This document shows positions 1-8,362 of a stretch of 38,085 nt of DNA, one piece after another (positions within the stretch are counted from its first letter, which is position 1; each line of letters begins with the position of its first letter). Where the stretch lies: NCBI GenBank assembly GCA_016938235.1, contig JAFGVA010000041.1, positions 1-38,085 on the forward strand. The letters run 5' to 3'. The position numbers and the translations under genes were made by a program. The DNA is from Bacteroidales bacterium. Lineage in GTDB: Bacteria; Bacteroidota; Bacteroidia; Bacteroidales; UBA10428. The notes beneath the pieces are model-generated. The model was given only the letters and a program-made list of their open reading frames with translations, was not told the DNA's origin and searched no databases.

Positions 1-152
1 CATAAGTAATTAAATTACATCATTTTATTAAGAATTGATAATTATATATTAATCTGTAATCAAATTTAAAATAATTGTTTAAAATCAATATAAATATTAA
101 GAAAACATACTAATTTATATAGAGAATCGGTCTGTAATCCCATCAATTTGTA

Positions 153-160
153 TACATTTG
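153..160 (+). promoter_or_regulatory. Candidate Bacteroidota -7 element (TAnnTTTG) for the CoA-transferase gene
   Basis: TACATTTG matches the TAnnTTTG consensus of the Bacteroidota housekeeping sigma factor. An imperfect -33 (TCTG, 131-134) lies 18 bases upstream. It would give a leader of about 35 bases before the ATG at 201. The rest of 1-200 is very AT-rich and shows no gene. Confidence 0.45.
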
Positions 161-200
161 CATTTCTTTTTTTAGGGTCAACTAAGTAAAAACGTGATAT

Positions 201-1499
201 ATGAAATTTAATACTGTTTCTCCGGCGGAGGCGGTTAAGGTAATTAAATCCGGTGATCGAGTCCACTTGAGTAGCGTTGCGGTAACTCCACATTGCTTAA
301 TAAGAGCAATGATAGAAAGGGGCCGCAACAAAGAATTCCAAAATGTAACGATTCAGCATATTCATACCGAGGGGCCTGCCCCATATGCAGAACCTGAATT
401 TGAAGGTATTTTTCAACTTGAATCTTTTTTCGTTGGTGGTAATGTAAGAAAAGCAACGCAAGCCGGATACGCAGATTACATTCCGGTTTTTCTTTGCGAA
501 ACACAAAAATTAATTCGCGAAGGATATCTTAATGTTAACGTTGCCATGGTTATGGTTTCTCCGCCCGACAAACATGGTTATGTTTCATTGGGAACCTCGG
601 TTGATGCAACCCTTGCTGCAATCGAAACTGCTGAAGTTGTAATAGCACAAATAAACAAACATGTGCCAAGAACATGGGGAGATGCTCAGATTAACATGCG
701 CGATATCGACATTTTTGTTGAATGCGACGAACCACTCTATATTCACAACAACCCTCCAATTTCTGATATTGAACAGGCAATTGGTAAAAATTGTGCTTCA
801 TTAATTGAAGACGGAGCATGTTTACAAATGGGTATTGGTGGAATACCAAATGCTGTACTGGCCGAGCTCGGAAATCACAAAAATCTTGGCATTCATACCG
901 AAATGTTCTCCGACGGATTACTTCCTCTTATTGATAGCGGAGTTGTTAACAATAAAAATAAACAGATTGACATTGGAAAATGTGTGGCTTCATTTTTAAT
1001 GGGATCTCAGAAACTTTACGACTTTGTTGACGACAACCCAATGGTTGCCATGATGGATTTAAGGCACACCAACTCAGTTCCCATTATTCGTCAGAATAAA
1101 AAGGTTACTGCTATTAACTCTGCACTTGCTGTTGATATTACCGGTCAGGTTTGTGCCGATTCAATCGGAACCAAGCACTATTCGGGTGTTGGCGGACAGA
1201 TTGACTTCATTCGTGGAGCGGGATATTCAGAAGGTGGTAAACCTATTATAGCAATGCCTTCGGTTACAGCAAAAGGCTTATCAAAAATAGCTCCAACACT
1301 TATTGAAGGTTCTGGTGTTGTTACCACTCGTTCAAACATGCACTGGCTTGTTACCGAGTATGGAGCCGTTAATCTTTATGGAAAAACATTGCAGGAAAGA
1401 GCAAAATTAATAATCAGTATTGCACACCCTGACCATAGAGAAAGTCTTGACAAAGCAGCTTTTGACAGATTCGGCTCTCATTTTCATTTTATAGGTTAG
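201..1499 (+). CDS. Acetyl-CoA hydrolase / CoA-transferase family protein
   Basis: This 432-residue protein fits the length and layout of the acetyl-CoA hydrolase/transferase family (4-hydroxybutyrate, butyrate or succinate CoA-transferases). These enzymes move CoA between an acyl-CoA and a free acid through a glutamyl-CoA intermediate. The N-terminal half has the VMVSPPDKHGYVSLG stretch. The C-terminal half has GIHTEMFSDG, where E234 is the probable catalytic glutamate, and a SGVGGQIDF glycine loop typical of the CoA site. No signal peptide is seen, so it is cytosolic. It is a single gene with its own promoter-like element upstream and a terminator at 1525-1552. The family cannot be split by substrate from sequence alone; acetate/butyrate or acetate/succinate exchange in fermentation is plausible, but the substrate is inference. 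Confidence 0.9.
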   Translation: MKFNTVSPAEAVKVIKSGDRVHLSSVAVTPHCLIRAMIERGRNKEFQNVTIQHIHTEGPAPYAEPEFEGIFQLESFFVGGNVRKATQAGYADYIPVFLCETQKLIREGYLNVNVAMVMVSPPDKHGYVSLGTSVDATLAAIETAEVVIAQINKHVPRTWGDAQINMRDIDIFVECDEPLYIHNNPPISDIEQAIGKNCASLIEDGACLQMGIGGIPNAVLAELGNHKNLGIHTEMFSDGLLPLIDSGVVNNKNKQIDIGKCVASFLMGSQKLYDFVDDNPMVAMMDLRHTNSVPIIRQNKKVTAINSALAVDITGQVCADSIGTKHYSGVGGQIDFIRGAGYSEGGKPIIAMPSVTAKGLSKIAPTLIEGSGVVTTRSNMHWLVTEYGAVNLYGKTLQERAKLIISIAHPDHRESLDKAAFDRFGSHFHFIG

Positions 1500-1522
1500 A
1501 TTTTTTTAATGTATTGGATAAT

Positions 1523-1990
1523 TCAAGGCCGGGGTAACTCCCGGTCTTTTTTGTTATATATCATTTCAATATGTGGTATGCCGTCTTCAAGATATTCTTC
1601 CGAATCGGGTTCAAACCCCAGATTTCTGTAAAATTTCTCAAGATAACTTTGGGCGCTTATCCTTATTTTTTCAGCTCCTGTTGTATTAACAAGATAATTG
1701 ATTGCCTCGTGCATTATTTCCCTTCCAAATCCGTTTTTTCTACTTTCCCGATCAACCACTACCCTGCCAATTGAATATTCGGGAAACCTGAAATGTTCCG
1801 GAAGAATTCTCAGATAAGCTTCAACTTTATTATTCCCTTGCTTGAAAATATGAACTGCACTTTGATCCTGATCATCAAGATCGTTGTATATACAATGCTG
1901 TTCCACCACAAATACCCTTGCCCTTAAAGCCAGTATCTGGTAGAGCTCATTAATGGTCAGGTCTTTGTATTTCTTTATTATCCAATCCAT
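1523..1990 (-). CDS. elaA: ElaA-type GNAT N-acetyltransferase
   Basis: This 155-residue protein resembles the ElaA branch of the GNAT acetyltransferases. Near the N-terminus it has LYQILALRARVFVVEQHC, a feature of that branch. The acetyl-CoA pyrophosphate-binding segment is seen around residues 75-95 (GRVVVDRESRKNGFGREIM, an R/Q-x-x-G-x-G/A-type loop), and IRISAQSYLEKFYRNLGFE follows in the C-terminal half. GNATs of this type transfer acetyl to a small molecule or protein; the substrate is unknown. It is cytosolic. The ATG is separated from the hairpin of the upstream gene only by a run of nine T's. A good -7 element (2016-2023) suggests its own promoter. The last residues (ELPRP) are encoded by the terminator stem of the convergent gene. 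Confidence 0.85.
   Translation of the reverse strand: MDWIIKKYKDLTINELYQILALRARVFVVEQHCIYNDLDDQDQSAVHIFKQGNNKVEAYLRILPEHFRFPEYSIGRVVVDRESRKNGFGREIMHEAINYLVNTTGAEKIRISAQSYLEKFYRNLGFEPDSEEYLEDGIPHIEMIYNKKDRELPRP
1525..1552 (+). terminator. Intrinsic terminator of the CoA-transferase gene, lying inside the end of the elaA-like gene
   Basis: The stem AAGGCCGGG (1525-1533) pairs with CCCGGTCTT (1540-1548) with one G-T wobble, and a T-run follows. On the opposite strand the same bases encode the last codons and stop of the acetyltransferase gene (stop at 1525-1523). Confidence 0.8.
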
Positions 1991-2015
1991 AAAAAAAAAG
2001 GAGCTATATGCTCCT
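1991..2015 (-). terminator. Hairpin plus T9 tract between the FadL-like gene and the elaA-like gene
   Basis: Read on the minus strand, AGGAGC (2015-2010) and GCTCCT (2004-1999) form a stem with a five-base loop, followed by nine T's that end directly at the ATG of the elaA-like gene (1990). It has the form of an intrinsic terminator for the FadL-like gene at 2042-3523. If transcription starts at the -7 element at 2023-2016, part of the hairpin would also be in the elaA leader. Confidence 0.7.
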
Positions 2016-2023
2016 CAAAAATA
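2016..2023 (-). promoter_or_regulatory. Candidate -7 element for the elaA-like gene
   Basis: On the minus strand the bases read TATTTTTG, a full match to TAnnTTTG. No -33 TTTG was found at the expected distance. The start point would fall within the hairpin at 1999-2015, so terminator and promoter would overlap. Confidence 0.4.
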
Positions 2024-2041
2024 ATTTATCTGGTGTAAAAA

Positions 2042-3523
2042 TCAGAATCTGAATCCTATTGTAGTTGTAATTCTACTTAATTTATTATCGATATTTCCTA
2101 CCGGAGCATCATACAATGCCGGCATATCAACCACATATTGATATTGTCTTTCATCAGATGCCGAGAACTGATAACTTAAATCGATGAAGTAATTCTTATC
2201 ACGAAAACCCACCCCACCGGAATAACATAATCGGTATGCATCAGCATTTTCTTCAGTTTCTGCATATGGACTTCCAAGGAATGCCAGACCACCGCGCAGA
2301 TAATATGATCCTATTTTCCATTCAGCACCCGTTTTTAAATTAATTGTTTCCTTATAAATACCCTTAATATCCCGATTAACATCATCCCAATCGCCATACT
2401 CATCTCGCATACGCATAGTGGTATAATCAATATATTCAAGATCTCCACTAATTATTAAAAATTTACCTAATACGAGACCCGCACTAAGTATTGCTTTAGC
2501 CGGAGTAGTCACCCGGTAGTCACTGTCAAACCGGTCATAAACCCTGGGTATAATAGTCCCATTCGATGTAGTTATTTGTGTCTTATACCTTTCATGTAAA
2601 AAATAGCTTACAGGCAAATGAAATGCTGCACCTAATCTTAACATGGGTATTGGCCTGAAAATAGCTCCAAACTTAGCTGTATAACCAGTACCTGTAACAT
2701 TTAAATTCTCGTAATGATCAAAATACTCATAATTAAGATCATTTGCATCTCTTTCTACAAAATGTTTTTCCTGCGAATAATATACGGGTTGAATACCAAA
2801 AGTACCTCCCAAATATAGAACATCGGTTAAATTGAGTCCAAATGAAAATGCCCATTCATTAATTTTACCACTTTCTTCAACAGAAATATCTTGTTCGGGA
2901 TACCGAAAATCACCATCAACGATATACATGCTTGAAATTTCAAAAGTGTCTATACCAGCTTCAGCGTCATAATAGTAATCAAAAATTCCGGCTTCATAGA
3001 ACATGTCGTATGAGAAATAGCCAAAATCACTGCTCACCTCATCCGGAAAAGCATAATCATAATAAGCTTCCTGAACCATATAATCGCCAAGAGAGCTAAA
3101 CTCGTTTACACCTGCTAAATTATAATTACGGTTAAAATTAGCGATCTTATTAAAACCAAATCCAAAGTTCACATACTTTAGCAATCCTTCTTCTTTATGA
3201 GCCGAAACATACCCCATATTGTTTATGTTTAGAGAACCACTGCCTTCAGTTGTTTCTTCACCAAAATACCTTGACTTAGTTCCTGCTATGTAAAGTTCTG
3301 GTGAGAAAGAAAATTCAGATCCTCTGTAAACGGCTATTCCTGCAGGGTTCTGACTAAGACTTGAGAAATCGCCACCAAGAGCGCCAAAGGCACCTCCCAT
3401 TGCAATATTTCTCGCTGAACCACCAATTGTATGTTGTGAATAGCGTAAAGCATCGGCATGTCCCTGGCTATAAGCCAAACAGACAAGCAATAAAAGTCCT
3501 ATTGATGTATATATTTTTTTCAT
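2042..3523 (-). CDS. FadL/OmpP1-like outer-membrane transport protein
   Basis: The product has 493 residues when begun at MKKIYTSIG, with a clear signal peptide (about residues 1-20, ending in a YSQG-type cleavage region). An upstream in-frame ATG at 3553 would add ten polar residues before the signal peptide, so the start at 3523 is preferred. The mature N-terminus has SARNIAMGGAFGALGGDFS and then SLSQNPAGIAVYRG. These are the conserved plug/hatch segment of the FadL-like family, which forms beta-barrels that pass hydrophobic compounds across the outer membrane. The rest alternates short beta-strand-like stretches rich in Tyr and Phe. The protein ends in TTTIGFRF, and a terminal Phe is typical of barrels inserted by the BAM machine. 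The substrate is unknown. The gene stands between the Ser-rich lipoprotein and the elaA-like gene on the same strand and ends at a strong hairpin. Confidence 0.85.
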   Translation of the reverse strand: MKKIYTSIGLLLLVCLAYSQGHADALRYSQHTIGGSARNIAMGGAFGALGGDFSSLSQNPAGIAVYRGSEFSFSPELYIAGTKSRYFGEETTEGSGSLNINNMGYVSAHKEEGLLKYVNFGFGFNKIANFNRNYNLAGVNEFSSLGDYMVQEAYYDYAFPDEVSSDFGYFSYDMFYEAGIFDYYYDAEAGIDTFEISSMYIVDGDFRYPEQDISVEESGKINEWAFSFGLNLTDVLYLGGTFGIQPVYYSQEKHFVERDANDLNYEYFDHYENLNVTGTGYTAKFGAIFRPIPMLRLGAAFHLPVSYFLHERYKTQITTSNGTIIPRVYDRFDSDYRVTTPAKAILSAGLVLGKFLIISGDLEYIDYTTMRMRDEYGDWDDVNRDIKGIYKETINLKTGAEWKIGSYYLRGGLAFLGSPYAETEENADAYRLCYSGGVGFRDKNYFIDLSYQFSASDERQYQYVVDMPALYDAPVGNIDNKLSRITTTIGFRF

Positions 3524-3608
3524 CGGTCTAGAGTTTAAGTATTTTATTGACAAAAAATTATCACTTACAAAAGTTTCATTGCAATATAAGTTTCAGCTAT
3601 AGTTCTGC

Positions 3609-4934
3609 CTATCTTCGTCCGGAGCTTGATCTTGAAGATGAACTGCCTGAAGAAGAGCTACTGGATCTTGAAGATGAACTGCTTGAGCTGGAGCTTCTTG
3701 ATGGTGAACTTGAGTAACTTGAAGAACTACTTGAAGAACTACTGCTTCTTGAAGGAGTATATGAGGGACTTGATGAGCGAGAACTGCTGCTCCTGTAACT
3801 TGAGCTTGAGCTTGATGAACTGTTCCTTGAAGGCGAGGTTGTTGTTCCGCTTGAACTACTCGGCCTTGAGTAACTACTCCTTGATGATGATGAAGGTGTA
3901 TAAGTTCTTGAACCTGAGCTGTTGTTTGAATTTGTAGAACCTAAACCTGAACTCGTACGGGTATTGTTATAAGTTGAGCTTCGTGTGCTGCTTCCCTGAC
4001 TATTGTATGAGCGTGTTGCAGGTCTGGTATATGTACTGCTCCGTGTTGTACTACTTTGTGATGTAGATGTTGGCCTGGTATATGTACTTGAAGAGCTTGA
4101 CCTTGTATTTGTAGTTCTGCTGCTATTCACGGTACTCTTTGTTCCTGTAGTTGAACTATTGGCATCCCGCGCATTTACAGAAACCCTGCTGGTAGTTGAA
4201 GTTCCGGGTGTAGTGTATACCCCTGATGCTCTTGAACCGGAGGTAGTTCTTACACCGTTAACAGAATTTCTTGTCGGAGAATATCTTCTGCCGGTGGCAA
4301 CTTTTGAACTGGTATACCTGTATTCACCATAATAGTAATGGTTTCTGTGATAAATGTTGTACGGATAGTATGAATAATAAGAGTGATAATACGGATAGTA
4401 TGAGTGGTACGAATAATAGAAGGGATCATAAAATGGATCATAATACGAACGGTAACTTCCATAATATCCACCATAGTAATAACCAGGGTAACCATAACTT
4501 ATTCCCCAACCCGAATAAGGATAACCATAATTATAACTAAACCTCCAGTTTGGCCTTGAGTAATAATAATAGGGCTCATAGTAGCCACAGCTAATGCAAT
4601 CGTCGCTAAAACGATTTAAGCGTGTTTCATAGTCATCGTAATATTCATTATCAGTATCAACATATTCTTCGGTATATACCTCAGATTCGGGTTCTGCCTC
4701 GAAAGTTACAGAACTATCAACATAAGCCTGTTCCTCAGCTTCAAGCTGTGCAAGCCTTCTTTCAAGTTCTGAAATTTGTTTATCCTGAACTTCAAGTTTT
4801 CTCTCAGCTTCAGCTAATTTATCATCCACTGGACTATGGTAAAGGTCATCATAATTGCTCGATGATTGATATGCACTTGTGCATGCTCCAAACACCAACG
4901 CAACTGCTGCTAAATAAAGTATTTTTGTTTTCAT
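3609..4934 (-). CDS. Low-complexity Ser/Tyr-rich lipoprotein
   Basis: The 441-residue product starts at MKTKILYLA, with a lipoprotein signal ending in the lipobox FGAC (Cys near residue 17). An in-frame start five codons earlier is possible but would put GGLA before the signal. A short heptad-like helix follows (about residues 37-70, LAEAERKLEVQDKQISELER) that could form a coiled coil. Next come an acidic linker and a CISCG motif. After that is a Tyr/Gly/Pro-rich stretch of about 80 residues, then about 200 residues that are mostly Ser, Thr, Arg and Tyr, ending SSSRSSSGRR. Proteins like this in Bacteroidota are often left as hypothetical. The tail could be an extended, possibly glycosylated or cell-wall-facing stalk, but that is inference. 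Codon repeats in the tail give a repetitive DNA sequence. Confidence 0.75.
   Translation of the reverse strand: MKTKILYLAAVALVFGACTSAYQSSSNYDDLYHSPVDDKLAEAERKLEVQDKQISELERRLAQLEAEEQAYVDSSVTFEAEPESEVYTEEYVDTDNEYYDDYETRLNRFSDDCISCGYYEPYYYYSRPNWRFSYNYGYPYSGWGISYGYPGYYYGGYYGSYRSYYDPFYDPFYYSYHSYYPYYHSYYSYYPYNIYHRNHYYYGEYRYTSSKVATGRRYSPTRNSVNGVRTTSGSRASGVYTTPGTSTTSRVSVNARDANSSTTGTKSTVNSSRTTNTRSSSSSTYTRPTSTSQSSTTRSSTYTRPATRSYNSQGSSTRSSTYNNTRTSSGLGSTNSNNSSGSRTYTPSSSSRSSYSRPSSSSGTTTSPSRNSSSSSSSSYRSSSSRSSSPSYTPSRSSSSSSSSSSYSSSPSRSSSSSSSSSRSSSSSSGSSSSRSSSGRR
3628..3682 (-). repeat. Direct 19-bp repeat within the Ser-rich coding tail
   Basis: The plus-strand sequence GATCTTGAAGATGAACTGC occurs at 3628-3646 and again at 3664-3682, 36 bases apart and in frame. 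It reflects reiterated Ser-Ser-Ser-Arg codons. Similar degenerate copies continue to about 3850. Confidence 0.7.
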
Positions 4935-5045
4935 TGCTAAGCCTCCCACCTCATTTTTCTTGGTGTGTAATTTAATAATATTTGTTTACTTTGCACGATA
5001 GTTTTCATTTAATAATATAACAAATACCGTTCCAAAGTTTTAAAA

Positions 5046-6521
5046 ATGGCAAAAGAATTAACAAAGAGGGAAGAAAATTACTCGCAATGGTATAACGAAT
5101 TGGTTGTTAAGGCTGATCTTGCTGAAAACTCAGCAGTTAGAGGTTGTATGGTTATTAAACCCTATGGCTATGCAATTTGGGAGAAAATGCAGGCAGCATT
5201 AGACAAAATGTTTAAAGACACTGGTCATGTAAATGCATATTTTCCACTATTTATTCCAAAATCATTTTTCAGTAAGGAAGCCGCCCATGTTGAAGGTTTT
5301 GCTAAAGAGTGTGCCGTGGTTACCCATTACAGGCTAAAAAATGCTGAAGATGGCAAAGGAATTGTTGTTGATGAAGACGCAAAACTGGAAGAAGAGCTGA
5401 TAATACGACCTACTTCAGAAACCATTATCTGGAACACCTATAAAAACTGGATTCAGTCATACCGGGATTTACCCATCTTATGCAACCAATGGGCAAATGT
5501 TGTTCGCTGGGAAATGCGCACAAGGTTATTCCTGCGTACTGCAGAATTTTTATGGCAGGAAGGCCATACCGCACATGCAACAAAAGAAGAAGCCATTGAA
5601 GAAACAGAAAAAATGCTTGGCGTATATGCTAAATTTGCTGAGGAGTTTCTTGCTGTTCCTGTAATTAAAGGACTAAAAACTGAGAATGAACGTTTTGCAG
5701 GTGCCCTGGAAACTTATTGCATTGAAGCCTTAATGCAAGATGGTAAGGCTCTTCAGGCCGGAACTTCACACTTCTTGGGTCAGAATTTTGCTAAAGCCTT
5801 TGATGTGAAATTCTTAAGCAACCAAGGTAAGCAGGAGTATGTTTGGGCAACTTCATGGGGGGTTTCTACCCGACTGATGGGAGCATTAGTAATGGCTCAT
5901 TCCGATGATAATGGACTGGTAATTCCACCAAAGCTGGCACCTTTTCATGTTGTTATTGTGCCTATTTATAAAACCGACGAACAATTAACACAAATATCTG
6001 AGAAAGCTTTAGAAATTAAGAAATTGCTTGAAGACAAAGGCTTGTCGGTTAAATTCGATGACAGAACCACGCATAAACCAGGATGGAAATTCGCTGAATA
6101 TGAGCTTAAAGGATTCCCGGTAAGAATTGCAATGGGACCCCGCGATCTGGAAAACGGTACAGTTGAAATTGCCAGAAGAGATACGCTGACAAAAGAATTC
6201 GTAAATGCCGAAGGTATTGATGAATACATTGTGAAACTGCTCGATGAAATTCAGGAAAACATTTACAATAAAGCGCTGAAATTCAGAACAGAAAACACAT
6301 TTAAAGCTGACAACTGGGAAGAGTTTGTTGATGTTATTGAGAACAAAGGTGGTTTTGTTTCTGCTCATTGGGATGGTACTGCTGAAACCGAGGAAGAAAT
6401 AAAAAACAAAACAAAAGCAACAATACGATGTATTCCACTCGATTCAGTAGAAGAAAACGGAAAATGTATTCTTACCGGAAAACCTTCGAAAAAAAGAGTG
6501 TTGTTTGCAAAAGCATATTAA
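5046..6521 (+). CDS. proS: Prolyl-tRNA synthetase, short archaeal/eukaryotic type
   Basis: This 491-residue class II synthetase charges tRNA-Pro. Motif 2 is visible as [29 protein letters not shown], split across about residues 152-180; RPTSE precedes it near residue 120 and motif 3 ([17 protein letters not shown]) follows near 275-290. The anticodon-binding domain starts with PFHVVIVPI at about 300. There is no editing insert between motifs 2 and 3, as in the ProS type 3 class. The protein ends in AKAY; a C-terminal tyrosine is a hallmark of this class and is known in the Thermus enzyme to reach towards the active site. The zinc site of the C-terminal domain appears lost: WCG and ECE are WDG and AET here, and the last CxxC-like pair keeps only one Cys (GKCILTG). 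The gene is monocistronic and ends at the terminator at 6545. Confidence 0.97.
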   Translation: MAKELTKREENYSQWYNELVVKADLAENSAVRGCMVIKPYGYAIWEKMQAALDKMFKDTGHVNAYFPLFIPKSFFSKEAAHVEGFAKECAVVTHYRLKNAEDGKGIVVDEDAKLEEELIIRPTSETIIWNTYKNWIQSYRDLPILCNQWANVVRWEMRTRLFLRTAEFLWQEGHTAHATKEEAIEETEKMLGVYAKFAEEFLAVPVIKGLKTENERFAGALETYCIEALMQDGKALQAGTSHFLGQNFAKAFDVKFLSNQGKQEYVWATSWGVSTRLMGALVMAHSDDNGLVIPPKLAPFHVVIVPIYKTDEQLTQISEKALEIKKLLEDKGLSVKFDDRTTHKPGWKFAEYELKGFPVRIAMGPRDLENGTVEIARRDTLTKEFVNAEGIDEYIVKLLDEIQENIYNKALKFRTENTFKADNWEEFVDVIENKGGFVSAHWDGTAETEEEIKNKTKATIRCIPLDSVEENGKCILTGKPSKKRVLFAKAY

Positions 6522-6544
6522 TATAATATCATGTAATTAATCAT

Positions 6545-6576
6545 AACGCCGGACACATTTGTTTCCGGCGTTTTTT
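6545..6576 (+). terminator. Intrinsic terminator of proS
   Basis: A perfect nine-base stem (AACGCCGGA 6545-6553, TCCGGCGTT 6564-6572) is followed by a T-run. The loop holds the TTTG that may serve as the -33 element of the next gene. Confidence 0.9.
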
Positions 6577-6587
6577 CGTTAAATTTG
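6558..6587 (+). promoter_or_regulatory. Candidate promoter of the M49 peptidase gene, inside the proS terminator
   Basis: TTTG (6558-6561), 18 bases, then TAAATTTG (6580-6587) fits the Bacteroidota consensus at both boxes. The -33 box lies in the loop and 3' arm of the proS terminator. The predicted leader before the ATG at 6644 is about 50 bases. Confidence 0.6.
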
Positions 6588-6643
6588 AATTACAAAAACC
6601 CCAAATGATCTTTTTGAAAACTCAAATCAAAACATAAAACAAC

Positions 6644-8323
6644 ATGAGAAAATTTTTAATTCCCCTGCTTGCTATTTCTTTGTTATCAGCATGCAACAAG
6701 AAAGTTGAACCGACAACTGAAAAAAATATGGAAGAAAAAGTAGCTGAATTTGCCCCCTTTAAACTAACCAGCAATATTGATGACCTGAGTGCAAACCAAA
6801 AAGAAATGCTTACACTCTTTTTTGAAGTTGCAAAAATCATGGACGGGCTTTTCTGGCAACAGGCATACGGTTCAAAACACGAAGCCATGCAATTATCTGA
6901 GGATGAATTTACCAGGGAATTTATTAAACTGAATTATGGCCCATGGGAAAGACTGAACGGAAATAAGTCATTTATTGAAAGTATAGGAGAAAAACCTGTG
7001 GGGGCTCAATTTTACCCCACGAATATGTCTAAAGAAGAATTTGAAAGTCTTGAAAGTGAGGATAAAACTTCTCTATACACCATAATTACCCGCAATGATG
7101 AAGGTAAACTCGAATCGGTACCTTATCATGTTTACTACAAAACACAAATTGAAAAAGCAGCTGAGTTACTGAAAAAAGCATCGTGTCTTGCCGAAGACAA
7201 AGGATTCAGGACATACCTCGAACTCAGGGCTGAAGCATTACTAACTGATGATTATCTTGAAAGTGATCTGGTTTGGATGGATATGAAAACAAATCGTATT
7301 GACTTTGTGGTTGGGCCAATTGAGAATTATGAAGACCAGTTGTTTGGATATAAAGCTGCATACGAGGCCTATATATTATTGAAGGATATGGAGTGGTCCG
7401 ATAGGCTTTCAAGATTCAGCAGCTTGTTGCCAGAATTACAAAAGAAATTGCCCGTTGATCCTGAATATAAAAAAGAAGTTCCCGGATCGGGTTCCGATCT
7501 TGGTGCCTACGATGTTGTGTTCTATGCGGGTGACTGTAATGCCGGCAGCAAAACAATTGCTATAAATCTTCCAAATGACCCAAGAGTGCATAAAGCAAAA
7601 GGAAGCCGCCGATTACAATTAAAAAATGCTATGCAGGCAAAATTCGATAAAATACTGGTTCCGATAGCTCAGGAGCTTATTGATCCTTCTCAAATTGACC
7701 ATGTTACTTTTGATGCTTTTTTCGAAAACACGATGTTTCACGAAGTAGCCCACGGCATAGGGGTTCATTATCTTATTAACGATAATTCTGTTGAAGTTGG
7801 CAGCGCATTAAAAGAAAAAAACAGTTCATTGGAAGAAGGAAAAGCCGATATACTTGGAATTTTTATTATTGATGAACTCGTGAAAATGGGCGAACTCGAC
7901 ACTGATCCAAAGAATAATTATGTAACATTTACTGCCGGATTATTCAGATCAATCCGCTTTGGTTCTACAAGTGCTCATGGTATTGCTAACCTGGTACGGT
8001 ACAATTACTTCAAAGAAAAGGAAGCCTTTACCAGAAGTACCAGAGGTATGTATACCGTCAATTTCGATAAAATGGGCATAGCCGTTGAACAGCTGTCAAA
8101 AGAAATCCTTACTATTCAGGGTGATGGAAATTATGAAGCAGCAGTAAAAATGATTGAAAAGTACGGCAATCTTTCTGAAGAGCTTAAAACTGATCTGGAA
8201 AGAATAAATTCTAAAGGCATTCCTGTTGATGTTATATTTGAACAAGGCCCTGAAATCCTGGGATTGACAGCATGTAATCCGGAAAAATGTGAAAAGGCGC
8301 CAGAGTGTGCCAAAGAACATTAA
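6644..8323 (+). CDS. M49-family (dipeptidyl-peptidase III-like) lipoprotein metallopeptidase
   Basis: This 559-residue protein has a lipoprotein signal ending LLSAC (Cys about residue 17), so it is likely membrane-anchored in the periplasm or outer membrane. The metal site is HEVAH (H366, E367, H370) followed by EEGKAD (E397-D402). The pair matches the M49 signature, in which a His-Glu helix is followed by EExR/KAE/D. Classical DPP III has a six-residue HExxxH; this one has the five-residue HExxH seen in some bacterial members. M49 enzymes cut dipeptides from the N-terminus of short peptides. Bacteroidota homologues are sometimes mislabelled as dihydrofolate reductase or NUDIX proteins. It is probably monocistronic, with its own promoter (6558-6587) and a strong terminator. 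The family call is good; the dipeptidase activity is inference. Confidence 0.8.
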   Translation: MRKFLIPLLAISLLSACNKKVEPTTEKNMEEKVAEFAPFKLTSNIDDLSANQKEMLTLFFEVAKIMDGLFWQQAYGSKHEAMQLSEDEFTREFIKLNYGPWERLNGNKSFIESIGEKPVGAQFYPTNMSKEEFESLESEDKTSLYTIITRNDEGKLESVPYHVYYKTQIEKAAELLKKASCLAEDKGFRTYLELRAEALLTDDYLESDLVWMDMKTNRIDFVVGPIENYEDQLFGYKAAYEAYILLKDMEWSDRLSRFSSLLPELQKKLPVDPEYKKEVPGSGSDLGAYDVVFYAGDCNAGSKTIAINLPNDPRVHKAKGSRRLQLKNAMQAKFDKILVPIAQELIDPSQIDHVTFDAFFENTMFHEVAHGIGVHYLINDNSVEVGSALKEKNSSLEEGKADILGIFIIDELVKMGELDTDPKNNYVTFTAGLFRSIRFGSTSAHGIANLVRYNYFKEKEAFTRSTRGMYTVNFDKMGIAVEQLSKEILTIQGDGNYEAAVKMIEKYGNLSEELKTDLERINSKGIPVDVIFEQGPEILGLTACNPEKCEKAPECAKEH

Positions 8324-8333
8324 ACCAGCAATA

Positions 8334-8361
8334 AAAAAGGCCGGTGAAATCCGGCCTTTTT
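8334..8361 (+). terminator. Bidirectional terminator between two convergent genes
   Basis: AAAAAGGCCGG (8334-8344) and CCGGCCTTTT (8351-8360) form a stem with loop TGAAAT, with A- and T-runs on both flanks. It can serve the peptidase gene (+) and the gene at 8363-8923 (-). Confidence 0.9.
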
Positions 8362-8362
8362 G

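Noticed and set aside
66-293. Minus-strand open frame across the left intergenic region and the start of the CoA-transferase gene
   Set aside because: AT-rich chance frame with no recognisable domain, overlapping the real gene.
3628-3850. Repeats in the Ser-rich region considered as a CRISPR array
   Set aside because: Copies are in frame, imperfect and without regular unique spacers; they are coding low complexity.
3626-3937. Plus-strand open frame of 103 codons with reiterated LKMNCL-like residues
   Set aside because: It is the complement of the Ser-rich coding repeats of the minus-strand lipoprotein gene and has no independent signal.
4003-4332. Plus-strand open frame of 109 codons rich in Val and Leu
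   Set aside because: It lies antisense to the Ser/Thr-rich part of the same lipoprotein gene and reflects its biased codons.
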